Notes under the pieces: model-generated | Told to the model about the DNA's origin: nothing | The model's database searches: none | Seen by the model: only the letters and a program-made list of their open reading frames with translations | Assembly (NCBI GenBank): GCA_022495005.1 | Contig: JAGYXB010000276.1 | Coordinates: forward strand, 62,001-126,000 | Direction of reading: 5' to 3' | DNA length: 64,000 bases | Origin: Rhyacophila brunnea | Taxonomy: Eukaryota > Arthropoda > Insecta > Trichoptera > Rhyacophilidae | In this document: in pieces, positions 10,331-22,316 of the stretch | How the letters are laid out: the number at the start of each line of letters is the position of its first letter | Numbering within the stretch: position 1 is the first letter of the stretch | Position numbers and translations under genes: made by a program

Positions 10331-11202
10331 TACGAATCATTTAATATTAATGCATTAATTAATACAAATATTTACTCAAAATCGGTGTAATTAGCGGCAT
10401 TATATTGCACAAATTTTCATCACGCCAGATACTTTTTAGAACATAATAATATTATGTAATATATGTCACATTTTTTAAATAATTTTATTTTGTAGGCATA
10501 AAAATATACGTAACAAAAACCAAAATCATGTTTAACTGCTTTGCTCATAGGAAAAGACCTTCTCTATAACATTTACCTTGAACAGGTGAAGAATTATATA
10601 TGTATATCTGGGACTACACCACAATGTGGTGTACCTACCTATATTAATTAAATATTATGCAGTACCTATTCCACATTATTTAATAACAATCATAACCGCT
10701 TTCATCCGTTGCAATCGGACTTCTATTACTAATTGACACAAATAATGCTAGATTGACTTTCGTGGGAAAGTATTAAAATAATACCGTGCCTACTATTCGA
10801 AATATTATAAAATACTATAACTACCCTGAACAATCCGGATTTTAGGATTCATATTCCGGTATCATTAATTGGTTTTATGCAAACTGGTGGAGTTCTCAAT
10901 ATCTTGAACAGTCTGATATGTAGGATTTTCTTCTCCGTCAGTACATCTAAAAAAATCAAGCAGTGGAATATTCTGACCTCAGAGTAATAATATAAGGAGA
11001 GTGGTTATTGTTCGGTAAAATTAAGCCGTGTCTTTTCCGTACAACTCATGGTAGATCCTCAATTTTATTATTATTAACTTAACTATGAAACATCTATCAA
11101 ATTTAAACACCACATAGTTAACCACTAACTTTATGTTTAACACAAAAACAGTAAATTTCAACAACATATGCTCACAGTTTTAAAATGAAGTCATTCGAAT
11201 CA
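10331..11202. other. Intergenic; no gene seen
   Basis: AT-rich sequence with no domain-bearing frame and no clear repeat partner in the window. Confidence 0.5.
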
Positions 11203-11280
11203 AAGGTCAGTGCCTGGCATCCTGTTTAAATCGCCACCCTAAATCCACAAGTATCCTTCAAAATTACAGTCCACAAAAGC
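11203..11280 (-). repeat. Dispersed repeat D, inverted fragment
   Basis: GTCAGTGCCTGGCATCCTGT...AAATTACAGTCCAC is the reverse complement of the block at 3040-3110 and of the left end of the copies at 16980 and 40085. It is about 75 bp long. Confidence 0.6.
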
Positions 11281-11824
11281 TTATCCACAATATTTACCGG
11301 CGACGAGCAAAAAAATATTTAATTCAGCCGTTCTATCTTACTCAAACGCATATTGCACAAGCTAAAGAAAACATTTGGCAGCGCTGGTGGGGACCTATTT
11401 CTTTTGTTATTTTTACAAAAATCATTATTAAAAATATGGTCGCTTAATACGAGTAAACAGAAATCCAGAGAAAAGAACAACAGAAATGGGAAAGCGACAA
11501 TCACGGTTCATAAGCGATCACTAAGTCCGAATCACTTCGCCAACAAGCCGTATTTTTATTCTCGCATCGCAGAATCTCAAACATAGCAAGATGTTGGATA
11601 TTTCGTTCGGTTCGAGTGTTTGCGCAAAAATAAAATAAAGAAAAGTCAAAGAAAGGGCAGGTTCAGTCGAGTGAATACTTTGAAATGCATGTGAAGTATG
11701 TTATTATTGTATACCCTCACTTTGTATTGTGTTTAAAAATAAGTCATTTAATTTTTCTTATATTTTAAAATGATTATTAGAGTAAAAAGTATATTTTTTT
11801 AATATCAATCATATTATAAAAAAA
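11281..11824. other. Intergenic; no supported gene
   Basis: Open frames of 61 and 77 codons overlap on opposite strands (11319-11586). Neither shows a known motif, and the plus frame is K/N/S-rich. I treat both as chance. Confidence 0.45.
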
Positions 11825-12430
11825 CTAAATATACATAATTTGAAAATATCTCATACATAATATACACACAAGAAAAAATCGTTTTGTAGAAGAAAAAAAA
11901 ATACGACAACCGACGGGATTTGAACAGTTTTACAAAATTTCGATTTTTTTCTAGTATGTAGGTATATTATGCATGAGATGTTTTAAAATTATGTATATAC
12001 CTACAGTATATATAATATAGAATGTTACATTCTGAATCTTGTGTCTTATTTGTTGAATAAAAGAAATAGTTTACTAAAATTGTTATTAGCAAGTCTAAGT
12101 ACGTTAGAAAAATTAAATAATGGAGTAATCCGCGACGTCGGTTAGTAATTAAGGTATTAATTGATACCTACCTTAATTTAATATACTAAAACCGTTAGCC
12201 AACCTTATAACGCAATTCGATAAGCATTTCATGTAAAACATACTGGCGCGAATCCAGCAGATACAGGTTCGAGTTCCGTCGGGTGTCGTATTTTTTTCTA
12301 CCAAACGATTTTTTCTAGAGTGTATAATATATATGCATGAGATGTTTTCAAAACTATGTATATTCAATATAATTATACAATGTTACATTATGAAATCTTG
12401 TGTCTTATTCGTTTTATAATAGGTTATTAA
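11825..12430. repeat. SINE family A, complex inverted copy
   Basis: 11830-11910 is family A tail in minus orientation running into a B-box remnant (ACCGACGGGATTTGAAC). From 11945 the tail reads in plus orientation (TTTTTTTCTAGTATGTAGG, TGCATGAGATGTTTT, TTGAATAAAAGAAATAGTTT). It is followed by GACGTCGGTTAGTAATTAAG, the upstream module TATAACGCAATTCGATAAGC, a plus-strand tRNA-like end (TACAGGTTCGAGTTCCGTCG at about 12263-12283) and another tail (TGCATGAGATGTTTTCAAAA). So the locus contains at least one foldback junction plus one forward copy of the same family. Confidence 0.65.
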
Positions 12431-12585
12431 TAGTTTATTATAAAAAACATTTATACCTTGACTATAATAAACTGACGTTTAGTAACCATATAGTTATCAT
12501 TTTTACAAATGCTGTGCTTTGTCTTGCGTACTTCCCGGGTCTTCTCGGACAATACTGTATTAAAGATTCTTTCGCTCGAAGCCAG

Positions 12586-12652
12586 CTTCAGAATGGGTCG
12601 ATTTTTTGGGCCCCACATTAGTTGAAGTTTGGCATTATGGTGGAGCGAGTTC
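12586..12652 (+). repeat. Dispersed repeat E fragment
   Basis: GGGTCGATTTTTTGGGCCCC followed by ACATTAGTTGAAGTTTGGC matches 29306-29365 (GGGTTGATTTTTTGGCTTCC, ATATTAGTTGAAGTACGGC). Nothing else is known about it. Confidence 0.5.
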
Positions 12653-12884
12653 AAAAGAATTTTTTAAGACTGTTTTACTTGGCTGCTATCCTTGGATTAT
12701 CCAACTGACTTTCTCTTAGGCACGCCAACATACTGTAGTCTAAACGCTAGAAAATATCATATCTGGCCACATATTATTTTTTTCCGACTTATAGGTGGTT
12801 AAAATGAAAACTCTGTTATTATTGGTAGTATTGACCTGTGTGTCCGTGATATCTTAAATCTATCTTAAAAATCAGGAGTGTCAG

Positions 12885-13290
12885 TTGTTTATTCTGTCGG
12901 TGTGCAAAATTAGCCTATCGTCGATGATGTCAATTGGGAGGCCAATATCTCTGTTCAACCAAATCGCTTCGGATATTGATACATTCCTCCTGCGCAAAAG
13001 GCATAAAAAGCAAGTGACGTTTAAAGCCCTGCATCGTGCGTGCACCGCACGGCTTCTTGCAGTGTGCTCCGCGACTAGTGGTTTTGCTTTACGGTATTGG
13101 GTCATGCGACCTTACGAAGGTTCAGAGCAGTCATATACAGATCTTGGATAATAGCGACGGATACTGGGTGTTTACGGAAGGATAAGAGAGCGGACCAAGC
13201 TGCCTCTCATCACGATGAGATGCGACGATGTAACGTTGGATCTAGTTGTCATGTGCTGAGCATTACTCAAGAGAATTTCAACTTAGCTTG
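12885..13290 (+). other. Coding-like unidentified repeat, decayed
   Basis: This stretch is GC-richer than its surroundings and has an 88-codon plus frame (12885-13151) with overlapping 83- and 98-codon frames further on. The block 13135-13215 (AGATCTTGGATAATAGCGAC, GGATACTGGGTGTTTACGG, CAAGCTGCCTCTCATCAC) resembles 52295-52410, so it belongs to a dispersed family. It may be a degraded LINE ORF. I could not match it to a known domain and give no function. Confidence 0.35.
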
Positions 13291-13482
13291 CCTGTTTTTC
13301 AAGATACCACATTCCAACATCTTGAACGGTCGCTATATACCTCAATAGTGTGTACGGCAGAGCTACTCTATGCTAGCATGACCAGAGAATATGCAAGAAG
13401 ACTGGTGGGTTCTTTCTCTACAGGGATTCTTGGAGGCGCCGTTTGGTGTCCCATATGCAACAACCCCTCATCAACGACCCTC

Positions 13483-13548
13483 GTAGTCAAGTGCGTAAGG
13501 CGCTGGACTTTCATCCAGGGGCCCCGAGTTAGATCTTGGTGAGGTCAC
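13483..13548 (+). repeat. tRNA-like SINE head
   Basis: AGTCAAGTGCGTAAGGCGCT, then GGACTTTCATCCAGGGGCCC, then CGAGTTAGATCTTGGTGAGG, has the spacing of A and B boxes of a Ser/Leu-type tRNA. The B box is mutated (GAGTTAGATCTTG). It is more likely a SINE head or tRNA relic than a working gene. Confidence 0.4.
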
Positions 13549-14202
13549 AATATATTTATCTGATTTTCTCAAAGCCTGTGTATTTGTGATTGTTTCTCTT
13601 TTATTAGTTAATACATTACTGGAATTGAACCCCATGACCTGATGTAGTATTAAAAAAGAAACAAATGATAAACTAAGGGAACGGACATGGTTGAAGAAGA
13701 GGAATAAATAAGTAATTTTGTCATTAATGATATTCTTGTTTGACAATAATACCACAAGTACCTATATTCCCGTCGAATATAATCATTATTTTTTTGAGTT
13801 TTACTTTTTTTATTAGAGGTTTTTGCCTTTGATATCAACCAACATAGGTACCAAAAGTTTTCATTTAAATATTGAAAAAACAAAATCGATTATCGTATGT
13901 AAATTTATAAAATTCGTTATCACTTTGTATCTTTCACTCTGGAAAATTGTTACTTTTTCTGCTCTTTTATGGATTTTATACGTATTTATCGTAATAATAT
14001 GGAAACATTTTTAGAACTTTTTCTGTATTTTGTAATCGCTTAGAAATTAAGTTAGTGAAATAGTATTAATTACAATACGAAAATACTATTTTTTTTATCC
14101 ACAAAATATTTTCGAAATTTAGCAGTGGAAGCTAGTTTGCTGAGGAGCAACATGTCCTTCAAAGAATTAAAAAACATTTCTCTAAAATAACTCTATATTT
14201 GC
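13549..14202. other. Intergenic; no gene seen
   Basis: The frames on both strands in 13471-14014 have no recognisable motif. At about 13617-13645 a GAATTGAACCCCATGACCTG could be a further decayed minus-strand B box. No other structure noted. Confidence 0.4.
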
Positions 14203-14790
14203 CAGTGGCGAAGGCTTGAGGTAGGCTGTTAAGATTCGACGTAAATTGTGCTCACTAAACTTTGTCAGTCATACTTATTTGTTTTCGTTGAACTAAGAAT
14301 ACAATTTGCAGATGGTGACAGTTAGGTTTTTAAATTCAATTAAATCCTGCCTAAACCAAAGTATAATAACTTAGGAATGCTATGGACGATCCGAAAAAAA
14401 CAGTGCACACTTTTTCAATGATATTTAATTGTGTTCGTTAAATTATGAATATATATTACAGGTGGTGTTGGTTAGTTTTTTTTAAATTCATTAAGCCATG
14501 CCTATACCAAACCGTAATCGATAAAAAATATTCTTCTATCTATAAAACATCTAAAATTATGTATGATTGAATGGTATAATTTTAGATATTTTATAGATAA
14601 ACGCATATTTTTTTTACAGTTATCTATTGATGCTTGGATTGGGCAGGGTTTAATTGAATTTTAAAAACTAACAAACACTATCTACACATTGTAGTCTTAG
14701 TTAAATGAAAACAAATACGTTTGACTGACGCAGTTTAGTGTTCACAATTTATGTCAGATCTTTAGTGCCTACTTACACCCTTTGCCACTG
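14203..14790. mobile_element. hAT MITE with long inverted repeats (family H1)
   Basis: The left end is CAGTGGCGAAGGCTTGAGGT and the reversed right end CAGTGGCAAAGGGTGTAAGT. The arms continue for about 190 bp (shared blocks include TAAATTGTG, TATTTGTTTTC and AACTAAGA). Flanks ATATTTGC (14195-14202) and ACACTTGC (14791-14798) agree in 6 of 8 bases, as for an old 8-bp hAT target duplication. At about 14535-14610 there is an inner hairpin (TATCTATAAAACATCTAAAA against its near complement). The element is 588 bp and non-coding. Confidence 0.8.
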
Positions 14791-14798
14791 ACACTTGC

Positions 14799-15366
14799 AC
14801 TAAAAATGTAGCAACACGAAAGTTTTGATAAAAACGTTTCTTTGAGATTTAGCACACCAAAAATGATTACTGGGAACATCACAACGATTGCATAAATTAT
14901 TACATTCGTGCAATTTCGTCGATGTAGTTATGTAGCGACTGGCAGTCTGAACGAAAATAATAAAATATTACCAATATGAAATTTTTATTATTCGCTCAAA
15001 TAAACTTTAATTTAATCTTGTATTCATTTTCAGCATAATGGCAGCCTCCAAAACCTTTTTCGATGATAGACTGGCTTAATGTGTTTTGGTAATCTTTCAA
15101 CCCCTAACAAAAAAAATCTGTCTTATTTTTAAATTGAACAGAATCCACAATCGGCAGAAAACATGCCAATTATGTAAAGACCTGTTTATATGTCTCAGTA
15201 TCAGATCAGTACTACCGACATGGATATATTCTAGGAAAATCGGCCGAATCCGTATCCAATCATAAATATGATCGGTTAATTTTTTTTTACGTCTTATTAT
15301 AGTTTAATTGTCAGTTTGTATGCCTATATTTATTACCGGCATAATATTTTTTCCAGGTGTCAAAAA
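14799..15366. other. Intergenic; no gene seen
   Basis: AT-rich, no domain-bearing frame and no repeat partner recognised. Confidence 0.5.
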
Positions 15367-15994
15367 TCTAATATATAAAAATTAATATTTGTTTGTTTGT
15401 TCGTATTTTATGCGCTGCCGTACCGTTCATCTGATTGCAATTGTCAACGTATTGCTTGCACTTGAGCAAAGGTTATAGGCTATATCTTATATATAAAAAT
15501 GAATGTCTGTCTGTCCCGTATGCGTTCCTATAACATTCATCCGATTGCGATGAAATTTTGGTGAGTTGTTGTGTGCACACCCGCAAAGGTTTCTGAATAA
15601 TTATAAAAACCATCTTCTTCTTCTTCTCTTTCATTATATCTTTTTTTATTCGTATGGTTTCAATACCATTCATCCGATTGTGATGAAACTTTGGTGAGTT
15701 GTTGTGTGCACACCCGCGAAGATTTCTAAATCAGTATTATATAAAATATAAACTTTGTTGTTTGTTTGTTCCATCCAATTTTGATTTTTTTTACTACATA
15801 TTAATATTATTAATAACGTTTGCATATTTTGGATTCGATTTTAATTTAGTGTTCTTTTCTTTGACCTCCTATTAGAATTAGTTTCATTATTATTTTACAC
15901 AGATAAAAAAGATAATTACAAATGATTTTTTTTAAATATCTAAGATAAATGTATCCACGAAGCGACCCTGTGCGAAGCCGAGTACTTCAGCTTG
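15367..15994 (+). mobile_element. HINE/Helentron-like element, short copy
   Basis: The start TCTAATATATAAAAATTAAT and the end TGTGCGAAGCCGAGTACTTC then AGCTTG match the inverse of 7411-8542. The canonical CTAG terminus is mutated to CTTG. It retains only about three internal units (TTCATCTGATTGCAATTG, TTCATCCGATTGCGATGAAA, TTCATCCGATTGTGATGAAA) against about seven in the other copy. It encodes nothing; the 66-codon minus frame is the repeat unit itself. Confidence 0.8.
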
Positions 15995-16979
15995 TAATAT
16001 ATAAAAAAAAGTATTTTTCAACTTTTCTCAATTTTCCTACCTAATTTTTGTGAATGACAACACTCTGACTCTGCAGTATAATATACTAATGGTGCATACA
16101 TTTTGATACCTCATTTTAATAAAGAAACAAATCAAATTTTAAAGATTTTGAGTTAATAAGGCCATTCGATATAGAAAAGTCTTTATAATTCAGCAAAAAA
16201 AAGAGTCAAAAATTTCTTCAATCTGTCATAAAATAGAATAACTCTTTCTGAGATTAATCAGTATTGCCGTTATATTATACTGAAATTTACTGGTTAATTC
16301 CTTATTAAACCTTACAATTTCATTGTACATTGCTGAATTTTACTAAAATAAATATAAAAATCCTACACTTTCGTCAAAACCAAAGCTTTAAAATTAAAAT
16401 GAGAATTTCTGCAAACAATTCAAACGTCATTTATCTTGCAACAATGTTTTTTGAATTGTTCTCTTATTGAACTATGGTATCGATTTGAATTACTTCTTTA
16501 AACTGTGATAACTCAAAACTAATATACTCCACAACCAGTCAGAATCAGAGTGATGAGTTATTTGAGACAATTTCAATAATAAACGAATACCATTTGTGTG
16601 AAAAAAACTGGTTTTGTTTATTGTGACGATAAACTATTTCTAATGTTTCGATTTTGATAATATAATCCAATGTTCCTATTACGCAGAATTTCGCGGTATG
16701 GAGGATGATAAATCGGATACCAACCAGAGTAACTGAACCAAAAAAAACACGTATATGTGGGAATACTCCGATGATCTTTGCTGCGAATGTTCGCTGTCGG
16801 TTCATTGTATCCAGATGCAAGATCGACAATATGTTTAAAGCCAACGAGGTGACCATTACAGTAACCAAAGAGTTGTTGGTAAGAGTCTAGGTGAATATCT
16901 TGGACGGATACGATAAAAGATGTAGATAACATATTATTATGTACAAATACAAAAAAAAAACCTCCAAAAAAATTTACCG
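15995..16979. other. Intergenic; overlapping open frames without support
   Basis: Two minus-strand frames of 107 and 104 codons (16545-16932) overlap in different frames, and a plus frame of 61 codons lies inside them. None shows a known domain. The 104-codon frame contains no repeated spacing of hydrophobic residues that would suggest membrane segments. A decayed element is possible, but I cannot name one. Confidence 0.4.
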
Positions 16980-17545
16980 ATTGGTACTTGGTGGCCCTTT
17001 CAGCAGTGGACTGTAATAATTTGAAGGTAATGCTGGTTGATTCCGGATCTAGGGGGGTTTAACAGGATACCAAACACTTACCTTTTATGATGCTGATGAT
17101 GATGGCTTCGTGGTCTGGTTGCACTATCGCTCGCGTGGTATTGTTTGTTGGGTTACCCGGTGCGCGGCACTTGATGGTAGACTGTTGATGGATGATTATA
17201 TATGAGCTTGATGAATGATGATGAAAGGTTGTATGAATGGTGAGAGCCAGTATCACGGCTTGCCAGGTATTCAGAAGTAACGCTTGGACGACGGTCACAC
17301 TACATCAACCTGACCTGGCCGTGGCTCACGAACAACTTTTGAATCAGTGTATAATATATTGAATTAATCAATAAACAGTGGTTAAGCGAGGACAGGCCAA
17401 TACGCACCAGCTGTCTTGAGCTAACTGAGCTTAACTTTCAACACTGTCGATCATGATCCGTGACTGGTAGTTTTGTGACACAATAATTGGGGATTTGAGG
17501 TTGGTGGAAAGAAAGGATGAATGAAAATATAAATGGCCCAACCAG
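16980..17545 (+). repeat. Dispersed repeat D, long copy 1
   Basis: The sequence aligns by eye with 40085-40620 along its length: CAGTGGACTGTAAT, GTGGTCTGGTTGCACTA, ATTGTTTGTTGGGTTAC, AGCCAGTATCACGGCTT, GGCCGTGGCTCACGAA, AATTAATCAATAAACAGTGG, GGGGATTTGAGGTTGG. It is A/T- and GATGAT-rich in the middle. The short minus-strand frames on it are not conserved between copies. It could be an LTR or a LINE UTR; no protein or clear TG...CA ends were found. Confidence 0.7.
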
Positions 17546-17699
17546 TACTTGAAGTGGCATCCATCGTAACTAAAGTGGATATTTGTTCAGTAATAGCGTC
17601 GTCACACATTAACAATAAAATGAATACAATAAGTAACAAAATAATTATATAAAAAAACATAACGGATACTGATCATAAACTGAAACGTATAAATAAACC

Positions 17700-18100
17700 T
17701 CTATGTAAAAGTGTATGGAGACTACAGCTAGATAAGCACTGAACTGTGACGTCAGTGCTGTGTATAAAATGCACCTAAAGGTTTAAAGAAATGGAAAACG
17801 CCGTCCGATTGCTCTAAGCCGCCGCCATGCCAGGGGCCACAATAAAAGTAAGACATCCGATTTCTTCAGCATGACTTCCTGGCTGCTACATCAGAATCTC
17901 CGCCTCGTCTCCTTTTTGCTTCTGCTAAGCCTCACCTTTTGTTTATCCTGAGCTGCCTCGTCTTTGGGCGGATATACAGGCAGCGATTTTCCTCGTTCGC
18001 CGGAAGGAGTGAGATAAAGAAAAGTCTGCAGCAATCCGTTTTGTGCGTTGTGCCGCTTCTTGTTCAGTGGCGGACATAATAATTTATCCAACAAGAAATA
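17700..18100. other. GC-richer island of unknown origin
   Basis: 17790-18080 stands out by its base composition (GCCGCCGCCATGCCAGGGGC; TTCCTCGTTCGCCGGAAGG). TATAAA occurs upstream at 17763 and AATAAA at 17842. A minus-strand frame (17891-18094, 67 codons) is rich in K, R and P (PPKDEAAQDKQKVRL) and matches nothing I know. It may be part of an LTR or a fragment of a gene or element; no function is proposed. Confidence 0.35.
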
Positions 18101-18869
18101 AGTACTACAAAAAATGGTGCAATTAATTTAAATACTGATTAATAAACTATTAAGACGTATTGCAAATGTAGTTTTATCATTACAAAATTACGAAATATAA
18201 AGTTAAATTGCACTTATACAACGTCATTATTAAGTGTCATTGTACTATGGGTATTTTTCTTAGAAAAACCTTTGTTTAGACGAATTTTTGAGTGTTTTTT
18301 TTAAATTAAATCATGGTTTAGGTACGCTGTTTAGTTTGGAAAACATATATTATATGTAAATAAAATTCACAAATAATATTATCAATGTCCCAGTATTGAA
18401 AAGTAACAACTCAAAAACGTAGTTTTGAGATAATTATGTTTTAATATTTTAATATTTTACAATACACAAGATTTGACAAATTTTAAAAGCAAACATGTCA
18501 GAATATATCTATTTGAAATTGAAACGTATGGTCAGTTTTAAATGGAAACAATTCGAAATGGATCTGCACAAAACTGGTTTTATTTGAAAGTTTGTAAAAT
18601 TTCATATTGGTTTTTTGTCTCTCAAGGTATCTAATTTTTTTTTGATTTATTTCTATACAAAACTGGCAAGAGCTCGTTTTTAGTAATATTTTGATACCAA
18701 AATTATGGCGTTGTTGTTTATATTACGGGTGTCCTGTAGTAAAAAGTATTATTCTAATTATTTGTTTCCATAATCTGATATATTATATCTTGGATGTCTT
18801 ACAAAGGGATTTCTTAAATATTTTTTTACTATAAATGATTGTTAATAACCACTTACGCAACGTATGGGG
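18101..18869. other. Intergenic; no gene seen
   Basis: AT-rich sequence with frequent stops. No repeat partner was recognised. Confidence 0.5.
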
Positions 18870-19100
18870 CAGTGGCGAGAGGTGAACGTAGGCTGTTAAG
18901 ATTCGACATAAATAATAGTGCACACTTAACTTTTTTGTCATACCTACTTACTTATTTGTTTTCTACCACTAAACTAACAAACACTGTGTACACACTATGG
19001 TCTTAGTTCAATTAAAACGAATACTTTTAACTGATTAAAATATATAGTATGCACCATTTATGTCAAATCTTAACAGCCTACCTCCGCCTTTCCGCACTAG
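18870..19100. mobile_element. hAT MITE (family H1), short copy
   Basis: The left end CAGTGGCGAGAGGTGAACGT and then AGGCTGTTAAGATTCGACAT matches the H1 element at 14203. The right end carries ACCATTTATGTCAAATCTTA and CAGCCTACCTCCGCCTTTCC. It is about 230 bp, less than half the length of the 14-kb copy. Flanks GTATGGGG and GTATCAGG agree in 6 of 8 bases. Non-coding. Confidence 0.7.
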
Positions 19101-19892
19101 TATCAGGTCCGTGCTCTGGCTCTAAATACACATATGACTTTGTCAGACTTGGGATCCGACCCAAACACCCACAACTCCGTACATCGTTAGTTAATACGTA
19201 TTTATTAATTAAAAATGGTGCTTAAATAATTATCTCAAGTATCACTGTAAAATCTTTGTGAAAATTTATAGTGGAAACAAAATATAAAATCGTCTTATTA
19301 TTATGACGTTTTTATTTTACTCTCTAGAATCTCTTATTAAACAGCATTTTAAAACTAAAATATTAGAGAACGTTCTTAATATTTTTTTTAATCTAAATTC
19401 TTGAATTTGATCTTAATATAAATTAAAGTACGTAAGGCAGATAAGTTATTCTTTTACGAATATGATTAACTATAAAAAATATTGTAATAAACAATTAGTA
19501 AAATCCTAGAAAATATCTTCGCAGAGTGGGATTCACACACGTCATGTTTTTCGTTTGCTAAGTGAGATATACTAAAATATTACTTTAATAATTGCTACCA
19601 TCTTTGTAAGTTAATAAATTGAAATTTAAAATACTTATTGATAGATTTAATAAAAATGCTACAGTCTTAAATCTTAGTTAGTTACGAGTATAATAATTAT
19701 TGGCAAGTAAAATTTTCATTTTTGTACTTCGTGGCTCATGAACCTCCGTAATAATTGTTACGAGTGTGATTTTTTCTGAACTGTTTCAGGTAGACGATAA
19801 GGTGAATTTTGCAAATGGTGGCCGACTTTAGACAGAGCACAAGAAGAAGAAGCAAGTACAAGGACTTCAAAGTGGAGTTAATAACCAATGCA
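19101..19892. other. Intergenic; no gene seen
   Basis: AT-rich, frequent stops. A frame starting at 19809 continues into the following MITE and is not supported as a gene. Confidence 0.5.
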
Positions 19893-20264
19893 CCTGCTAT
19901 ACCGAATAAAAAATTAATACCGGTTTTTCGGTATTTCATTTTAAATACTTACCGGTATTCGACAACTTTTCCGCTCAAAATGATTAATTCCATTTATAAA
20001 CCAGAGTCGAGAAATCTTTTTTTCGCTCAAGGCAAATTTCATCATAAAACTCGAAAACTTTTTTTAAACGGTCTAAAACCAAAGTTAAAAAAAATATCTG
20101 GCGGATTTTTTGTTACCTTGCATTTTGTCAGATGAGTCAGTTTATTCATTTTCTCTGCTTTCTTAATATCGAAAATACCGATATTTTGACAAATTTAAAC
20201 CGGTATTTCGGTATCGATTAATAACGGAATACCGGTTTTTGGAATAACGGTATTGCAATCCCTA
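19893..20264. mobile_element. hAT MITE (family H2), worn left end
   Basis: The right end GGTATTGCAATCCCTA (ending 20264) is the inverted end TAGGGATTGCAATACC seen at 31166. The interior is full of ACCGGTATTTCGGTATCGAT motifs, as in the 31-kb copy. The left end reads CTATACCGAATAAA and AATACCGGTTTTTCGGTATT and has lost the first bases. The 108-codon plus frame (19809-20135) runs across the boundary and is not a gene. Confidence 0.65.
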
Positions 20265-20545
20265 AATTTAATGTATCAACATGAATAGTCCAAACACTTC
20301 AGGTAATACATTATATTATATTAATACAGTTTTTAGATTTGCTGTATTTTTTATCTAAAGAAACATTTTTTTCTAACCAAATAATATCTTTTTAGTATGA
20401 ATGTAAAATAGTAGTATCGAATCTTAGTTTTAGTTTGATTACTACAATATTGTATTATACAGTATTGTTTGTGTTCAAACTAAGTGTTTTTCCATTATTT
20501 TTTTTTCTAATCAACTCCAACATTATTCGATTCTTCATTATACAG
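20265..20545. other. Intergenic; no gene seen
   Basis: Short AT-rich spacer between two MITEs; nothing recognised. Confidence 0.5.
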
Positions 20546-20849
20546 CAGTGGTTCTCACATGTGGCCGCACAATTGTCATTGACAGTTCTATGAAAACGTC
20601 TGGTGGCCGCACCAAATTTCACCTTTGTTGTGATTGACACAAATGCGTGAAATTTTATACTGGCAGAAATGTCAGAAACTGACTATTTCACACATGATCT
20701 CATCACAAGAACACAATATTATAGATCATTTGAGCATGGAAAGAAATTTAAGACAAGTCATGTGTATGCCACCAATTTTATAGTTTAATAAATATATTTT
20801 TTTTAATATTATTCTGTAAAGAGCTGGTGGCCGCACATGAGAACCACTG
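20546..20849. mobile_element. hAT MITE (family H3)
   Basis: The left end CAGTGGTTCTCACATGTGGC and the reversed right end CAGTGGTTCTCATGTGCGGC are nearly identical inverted repeats. The GGTGGCCGCAC block occurs twice inside. The flanks TTATACAG and TATTATAG agree in 5 of 8 bases, so the target duplication is worn or shifted. The CAGTGGTTCTCA end is widespread among hAT elements. 304 bp, non-coding. Confidence 0.8.
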
Positions 20850-21636
20850 TATTATAGATTATAATAATACTACAGTATATTTGATAATTGCATTGAAATA
20901 AAATTGTTTTAAGCCCACTGTATAAATGAAGAGATAAAATAACATTTATTACTACTTTACTTTACTCACTCAATTATAAAACAATGTTTCTGTCAAATAT
21001 TATAATATTTTGACGTGTATCTGTCCATTTCAAGACTACCACTGTCAAAAAGACAAACCTTATCGAATAGGTAATGCCTTTGAGTGTTTCAGCGAGATAA
21101 AAATGCTGCAACGGTGCCCGTGTCATATTTAACCGTTTAAAGTCAGCGGATTAGTCCTCAGGCAAGAAACGTTAAGACCTCTAATTAATTATCAACTCAG
21201 TCTTTGTGTCATACTGCTGAAATATTTCAGAGGAAAAGGGAAACAGTTGACAGTATTAACCGTCGGAGGTCTTTCTTTTCTGAGAATGTTTTTTTTATGT
21301 ATAATATAATATAATGCGTGGACATTTTCTTTTTACATTGGCACGTGTCCTTGAGTACTCATTATCATGATTATGGTAAAACTTCTGTTATGATTTATTT
21401 TTAAAAATACCAAAATAATCCTTCAACTAAATAGTAGTTAATGACTCGCAGTACACACAGCTGGTTGTCTTTCAATAATAGCCAAAACATCAATTTTATA
21501 TTGGAATGAGACTTTAAACAATGGGGTGACTTTGAAATCGGGACATATCAAACGTAAGTGACATTCACAATGAGACATGTTCGTTTCAGACAATTACGTA
21601 AGCCACTATTTATATGTATAAAAAAATAGTATATAC
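20850..21636. other. Intergenic; no gene seen
   Basis: AT-rich, no open frame of note and no repeat partner recognised. Confidence 0.5.
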
Positions 21637-22308
21637 CAGTAGTGGCGAACCTGTGGCACGTGAGACGGGTTGACAAGGTGCGCGTATGTTTTATTTTGAA
21701 AAGAAAAAAAAATACTTACAATAATAATAAATGACATATCGCATTGTATAATAAATAGCAGGCAAATACTCTTCAAGAATAAGCATTACGTTTAATGTAA
21801 ATTTATAATTACATAGGTCGGTCCTTAGGCTTAATGAGTCACATATAATATTATCACACTAGCTTCATCAGGCGGCGGGGAAAGCCGCACTGCGAACCTC
21901 TGATTTTGATCGATTTACAATGCTTGAGACCACTGTAGTGAGAGAACTACAGTAACAAACGATTTCATTTCTATCCACAATAATGGCTGTAGAAAGAAAA
22001 CAAAAAGTGTGTAGAAAGTGTAGAAAAGAAAGTGTAGAAAAAAAAGAAACAAAAATTTGGTGGAGCTAGTACCCAGTAGTAATTTTATCAGTTTCAAAAT
22101 TGGTGGACCAAAATGTATGGCGCAAATGAGAGTGGTAAACCTATATTTGTGCTATGTTCTGTGGGTGGTATCTAGAACATCATCATTTTTAATGGAATTC
22201 TTAATAACCATTCTTCTCCACATGAAAAACTAATCGACACGTCAGACAGTCGAAAAATAATGTTTGTGAAATTTTGGCACGCGTATGTAAAAAGGTTCGC
22301 CAACCCTG
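21637..22308. mobile_element. hAT element, internally decayed (family H4)
   Basis: The left end CAGTAGTGGCGAACCTGTGG and the reversed right end CAGGGTTGGCGAACCTTTTT share GGCGAACCT. The flanking 8-mers GTATATAC (21629-21636) and GTATATGC (22309-22316) match in 7 of 8 bases, a good hAT target duplication. Inside, CGGCGGGGAAAGCCGCACTG (about 21874) is a GC-rich remnant. No transposase motif is recognisable in the open frames. 672 bp. Confidence 0.85.
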
Positions 22309-22316
22309 GTATATGC

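Noticed and set aside
16545..16932. Two minus-strand genes of 107 and 104 codons
   Set aside because: They overlap in different frames over the same bases and have no known domain; an AT-rich background explains such lengths occasionally.
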